A stretch of DNA of 64,000 nt. It comes from Macrophomina tecta. Lineage: Eukaryota > Ascomycota > Dothideomycetes > Botryosphaeriales > Botryosphaeriaceae. The stretch is taken from assembly GCA_024180945.1 (NCBI GenBank), contig JAKSGN010000006.1, positions 3,844,001-3,908,000 on the forward strand. Direction: 5' to 3'. The position numbers and the translations under genes were made by a program. Under the pieces are notes generated by a model. It ran no database searches, was not told where the DNA came from, and was given only the letters and a program-made list of their open reading frames with translations. Positions 58,256 through 64,000 of this stretch are shown piece by piece; the first letter of the stretch is position 1, and the number at the start of each line of letters is the position of its first letter.

Positions 58256-61200
58256 TGAATAGCGACTCCGACACTCGAGTGGACTGGGCAGCGGTCTTAT
58301 GGCTGTGGTCATGGACATTCCGCACGTGGGGCGGCGGTGAAGGAAAGATGTGGTGTATGTGGGGGGGGGCCGGCGCTGTGTATATGGGTACTTGTAGGCG
58401 GGCGGAAAGTTGGCACCGGGCCACCACGGTTGCAGATAAGTTTTTGCAATAATGCGCGCGCAGCAGATCAGGAGAAATGGCACTGAGAATCCATCGCCAA
58501 CGGCCGGGGCCTGGGAAGGACTAAGACTATCAGGTGAGGGCGCAAGCTACGCCTATGGTCGGATCGCAGCAGTGCACTGGCGCCCGGCTCTTCTGTGATG
58601 CGAGTGAGGCTTGCGCGCGCTCGCTCCCTTCAGTTTCCAAGACGATGGTAGGCACACGTGCGCCTCATTGCGGGGAAGGGGTTTCAGTTGGAATTTTCGA
58701 GACGCTTGACATGGGCTTGGCATGGCGTCGGGAGGAAGCCGTTTCGATGCCACTGCGCGCTCTCATCAAAGGCCGCGTGCAGTAGCGGCGGCCCAATGGC
58801 CGGCGGGCCCCAGAAGCTGCGCGGGCAGCGAGCAGCTGGACAGCGGCCAGGGCAGGCGGGCAGCGCGTCCAGATCTCCGACGCCTGTGCGGAGAGGGCGA
58901 CGGGACATGCCATGGCAGAGCCAGAGCCAGTTGTGCCTAACAATAATGCGCCGACTACAGATCCTTCGTCGACGCCCGCGTCAGATTGGATGAGCGGATC
59001 GCGATAGAGCTCGGCGGCCAATGCCTGCCGGCGGCCGCATCCACTGCCGTGGGAAACCCCTGCACCGGCCACATGGCAGCAGGAGCACAGCTGGACGCTG
59101 CTCCCACGCCGCCGCTGCCAGCTCGCTTGCCTGCTTCCCACACGCAGGGCACCGCGTCACAGGCCTGTCTGCACCAAAAGTTAGTTTGGCACGCAGCGGC
59201 CGGCCGGCCAACCGGCAGCCTGCAAAGGTGCCGGCGCCGCACGTGGCTTGGGAGCCTCGACGTCGGCCGGCAAATTCTCAAGACGTCGGTGGAGATCGCC
59301 AGGCACTGTGGCCAACGGCCGCCTTGGCGCTCGAAACGCGCTGCCGCCCGCCGCGCGGCCGACGAAGCAAGTGGCTCCGCCGCCGCCGTACCGGTCAGCC
59401 CGTGATCGGGCTGTGTTTGCGCCTGTGCTGCGACGCCGGCGACGAGGGCGGTGACGGCGAGGGGACGGAGCGGACACGAGCATGGATGGGGACGACGCGC
59501 GCTCGTTGGCTCGGGCTGCCCGCGGGCGGCGGCTGTTGAGCCCGCGGCGGAACGAGTGCTCGCGGGCAGGGGTGCGTCGAGCTCGAGCCTGCGCTGCGAG
59601 CGGCGGGCGGACGGGCGCCGTCATGGTCGTGGTGGTGTTTCTTGCAGCAGCACTCCAGCAAGCGGCGGGATGCAGCCCGCAACTCGTCTCACATTGAGCG
59701 TTTCCATTTTGGGCCGCATGGGGCGGGATGCCGCCCATCACCACCGTCGGCCACCACCCACCGCGTCCGCACCGCGCCCAGCCTGCATGGCGGAACCGCG
59801 CACGCAGGCCAGCGGCGGCAGGCAGGGGGGCTCTTGCGAGCCACTGCGGCCGACCAGACGCGCAAGTCCGCCCGCACACCCTGTCCGCACGCTCTCCGCC
59901 GCGCCCGTTTCAGCGCACTGGGCGAAGCATGGCACTGTTGAGAGGGCGCTCGCTATCCAGGACTCGATGCAGGATGGGCGGGCGGGAGCACTGGCGCGGG
60001 AGGCAGCACTGGGCAGCTCAGCGCAGGGAAGCCGGCGGAAAATGCCTCACAGCTTTTGTGCAGGTGGGCGAGGAACGAAGCCAGGGAGGGCCAAGATCCA
60101 GGTTCGTCCGCAGATGCCCGTCGTCATCGCCTGCTGCCGTGGAGGGATGGCATGGACGCTTCCGGCCTTGACACCGCCGATCGCCTCTGCACGCTGGGTT
60201 TTCTTCACGGCGAGCGGCTGCCCAGTGCGCTTCTGCTCGGTGATTTCAGCGGCGCACTCCTCGGCGCCTCGCACAATCGCGTCTTGCACACGGATCCCAT
60301 CTCTTGTAGCTGCGGGTCGCACAGTGCGTCCGAAGATTGCGCAAGACGCTCTATGCAAGTGCAACCACAGCTAAACAGCACCTCCCGCTCGCCAAGCCCA
60401 GCTGCGCCCGCCGCGCCAGTGACGCTGCGGAGGCATGGTGAGGCAGGCCAAAGGAAAAGTCGAACCACATAGCCTGCTCCGTTGCGCGCACCACGCCACG
60501 CGGGGGCGCCGCCGGCGGGAGGCTTGCATGGCTGCTGGCTGTCGTCTATAGCGGGCTGCGCATAAGAGGACCCTGAAACGGCGGTGTTCGTGTTGCGATA
60601 TTGTCGCGGCGATGCAGACGTTGCAGCCCAACCGTCCTGCAGATCTGGCGGCGAGTTCGGAAGCGGAGTTTTTGGCCAAGCGCTGCCGGCGAAATCGCTG
60701 CGCCCTGGCCGCCCCAGCCATGCCCACGCGCTCGACGCACGCACGCTCCTGGGCTGGAGCTGGGGTTCACTGGGCTGGAAGCGGTTAGTGGTGGCTGGCA
60801 GCGCGGGCGTTCCTGAGGTGCTCAGCTTCTCGAATCGGGGGCAGCACAACCTTTCCCGCACGCTCCACCACCAGGGTCGACACCGCGGCGGAGCAAACTG
60901 CTCCGCCGTGCAAAGCTCCAGAAGGCGGCCCGCCAGCTGCGCCGTCTCGGACAGATCGCCAGGTGCCAGCTCTCTCGCATGGCGCCGCGCGCCGGCTCCT
61001 GCAGAGGGCAAGGTTGGACACTCATACCGCTCTGTCTGCGGCGGAGGCTGGCGGAGATTCCTCCGCAGCTGTTGAGTGCTCACGGCGGGGTCTCCTCGGC
61101 GGGCCCCCGCTGCGCGGCGCACGGGCGTTTCAGCCTTGCCCTCGCTGCACCCCCGTCGGGTGGGATGCGAACCGGGTGCCAGGCACCACACCACCTTTCC

Positions 61201-61807
61201 ACCTCCACGATGTCCACCACCATGATACCCCGTGTAACCCTGCGCAAGCGCGGTAGCGAGCATCGCCACCAGCTGCGCGTCTGCCAAAAGGCCCGACGGT
61301 AGCGCCGGCTGCCACGCTGCCGGCCGCCGCCCATGGCTCCCTGTCGGCCGTACGTCGTGGTCGTGGTCGTGGTCGTCGTCCAGCAGCATCAGTCTGCGCG
61401 CTTCCAATATACCAGTAGGACCGATGGCGGGCTGCGCTACGCTCATTCCAAATTCTCAGAACGGCAACAGCGCTGCGTTGGACGCTGCGCTGGTGCCAAA
61501 ACAGCTCAAGCACAAATTCATCTCATTTGCGAGTTAGCGAGCCAAGGGTGCTCCCCCCCGTTGCTGCTACCGCTGTCATGCCACACCGTTAGAGCAGCCA
61601 TTGCCCTAGCCAACCAACCAATCCGCCTCACGGCGAAACCCAGCGTCTCAGCCCGTGTTGACGTCTTCAACTCCCGGCACGGCAGTCGACATGCGCTACT
61701 GACATTTGCCGTGCCAGCATGGCCCCCTTTTCCCCTGCCCTGCCCCGATGGAATGTCCGCCGAAAACCTGCTGGCAATCTCATTTGGCCAATCGCCATCC
61801 GCCCAAG
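58256..61807. other. Gene-free 3.5 kb, strongly GC-rich
   Basis: This lies between the bZIP promoter and the 3' end of the beta-glucosidase gene. Very long ORFs occur on both strands at once, the longest 413 codons at 60205-61446 (-), but they are Arg/Ala/Pro/Ser-rich, overlap each other and show no domain. High GC content alone explains such ORFs. A GTCGTG triplet-like run sits at 61352-61380. I see no gene, RNA or transposon feature. Confidence 0.5.
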
Positions 61808-63805
<1,998 letters not shown>

Positions 63806-64000
63806 CTCGGTTGTCTCTCGTTCTGTCCTCGTTGCTGAAAAATGTTCGTGCCACTAGTGTCGCACTGGTACTGTTCCAGTGATGCTCCAAAGGCCAGGTT
63901 TCACGGAAGATGTGAGCAGAGGAGAGGCGGGCGCTGGCGCTTCTTATGCGGCGCTGCAGCTTCTCCACTTCTTTTCTTCCAATATAGCCACGGAGGAGGC
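63806..64000. other. Upstream flank of the beta-glucosidase gene
   Basis: This is the promoter side of the GH1 gene, cut by the window edge. No clear motif or gene is seen. Confidence 0.4.

Noticed and set aside
60205..61446. 413-codon ORF on the minus strand
   Set aside because: Its composition (Arg, Ala, Pro, Ser, Gly) is what GC-rich random DNA gives, other long ORFs overlap it on the plus strand, and no domain or conserved motif is visible.

Overview
The window reads as nuclear DNA of a filamentous ascomycete (Pezizomycotina; a dothideomycete would fit, but I cannot prove the class). Genes are on both strands, carry short GT-AG introns (mostly 50-150 nt), and include families typical of this group: trifunctional HIS4, the Clr2 silencing factor, a Pth11-like rhodopsin-fold receptor, Zn(2)Cys(6) and bZIP regulators, a CBM1-GH10 xylanase, and HET-domain and DUF6594 remnants. 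There is no sign of bacterial operons, rRNA, CRISPR or a complete transposon. I found no convincing tRNA by eye.

Layout, left to right. 0.45-13.7 kb: HIS4 (-), a single-pass membrane protein (-), Clr2 (+), a large coiled-coil protein (+), a small 84-86 aa protein (+). 14.2-16 kb: a decayed ankyrin gene and a broken Zn(2)Cys(6) regulator (both -). 16.9-23.2 kb: an alkyl-sulfatase of the BDS1/SdsA class (-), a 2.9 kb gene-free stretch, then a secreted GH10 xylanase (-). 24.9-31.1 kb: DUF2237 protein, Pth11-like receptor, UPF0658 Golgi protein (all +). 34.0-39.0 kb: SYM1 (-) divergent from a Bem46-like hydrolase (+), then an unrecognised 574 aa protein (+). 39.2-42.8 kb: a graveyard with a DUF6594 pseudogene and a HET-domain pseudogene (both -). 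43.0-50.4 kb: DUF7053 protein (-), TRK potassium transporter (-), spartin/senescence-domain protein (+), an 88 aa protein (+). 52.1-64 kb: a 31-codon membrane micro-ORF, a 2OG-Fe(II) oxygenase (+) with a 1.19 kb intron, a bZIP regulator (-), 3.5 kb of GC-rich gene-free DNA, and a GH1 beta-glucosidase (-).

The genes do not form one pathway or biosynthetic cluster. Most are core genes with unrelated roles (histidine synthesis, heterochromatin, potassium uptake, mitochondrial and Golgi membranes). The xylanase and beta-glucosidase both serve plant-polysaccharide use but lie about 39 kb apart. I do not see a clearly novel multi-gene system. The most unusual items are the long low-complexity intron, the GC3-biased micro-ORF, the very small first coding exons, and the two patches of decayed accessory genes whose reading frames can still be traced.

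Exon boundaries were placed by eye from GT/AG sites, frame continuity and remembered family patterns. No alignment was run.
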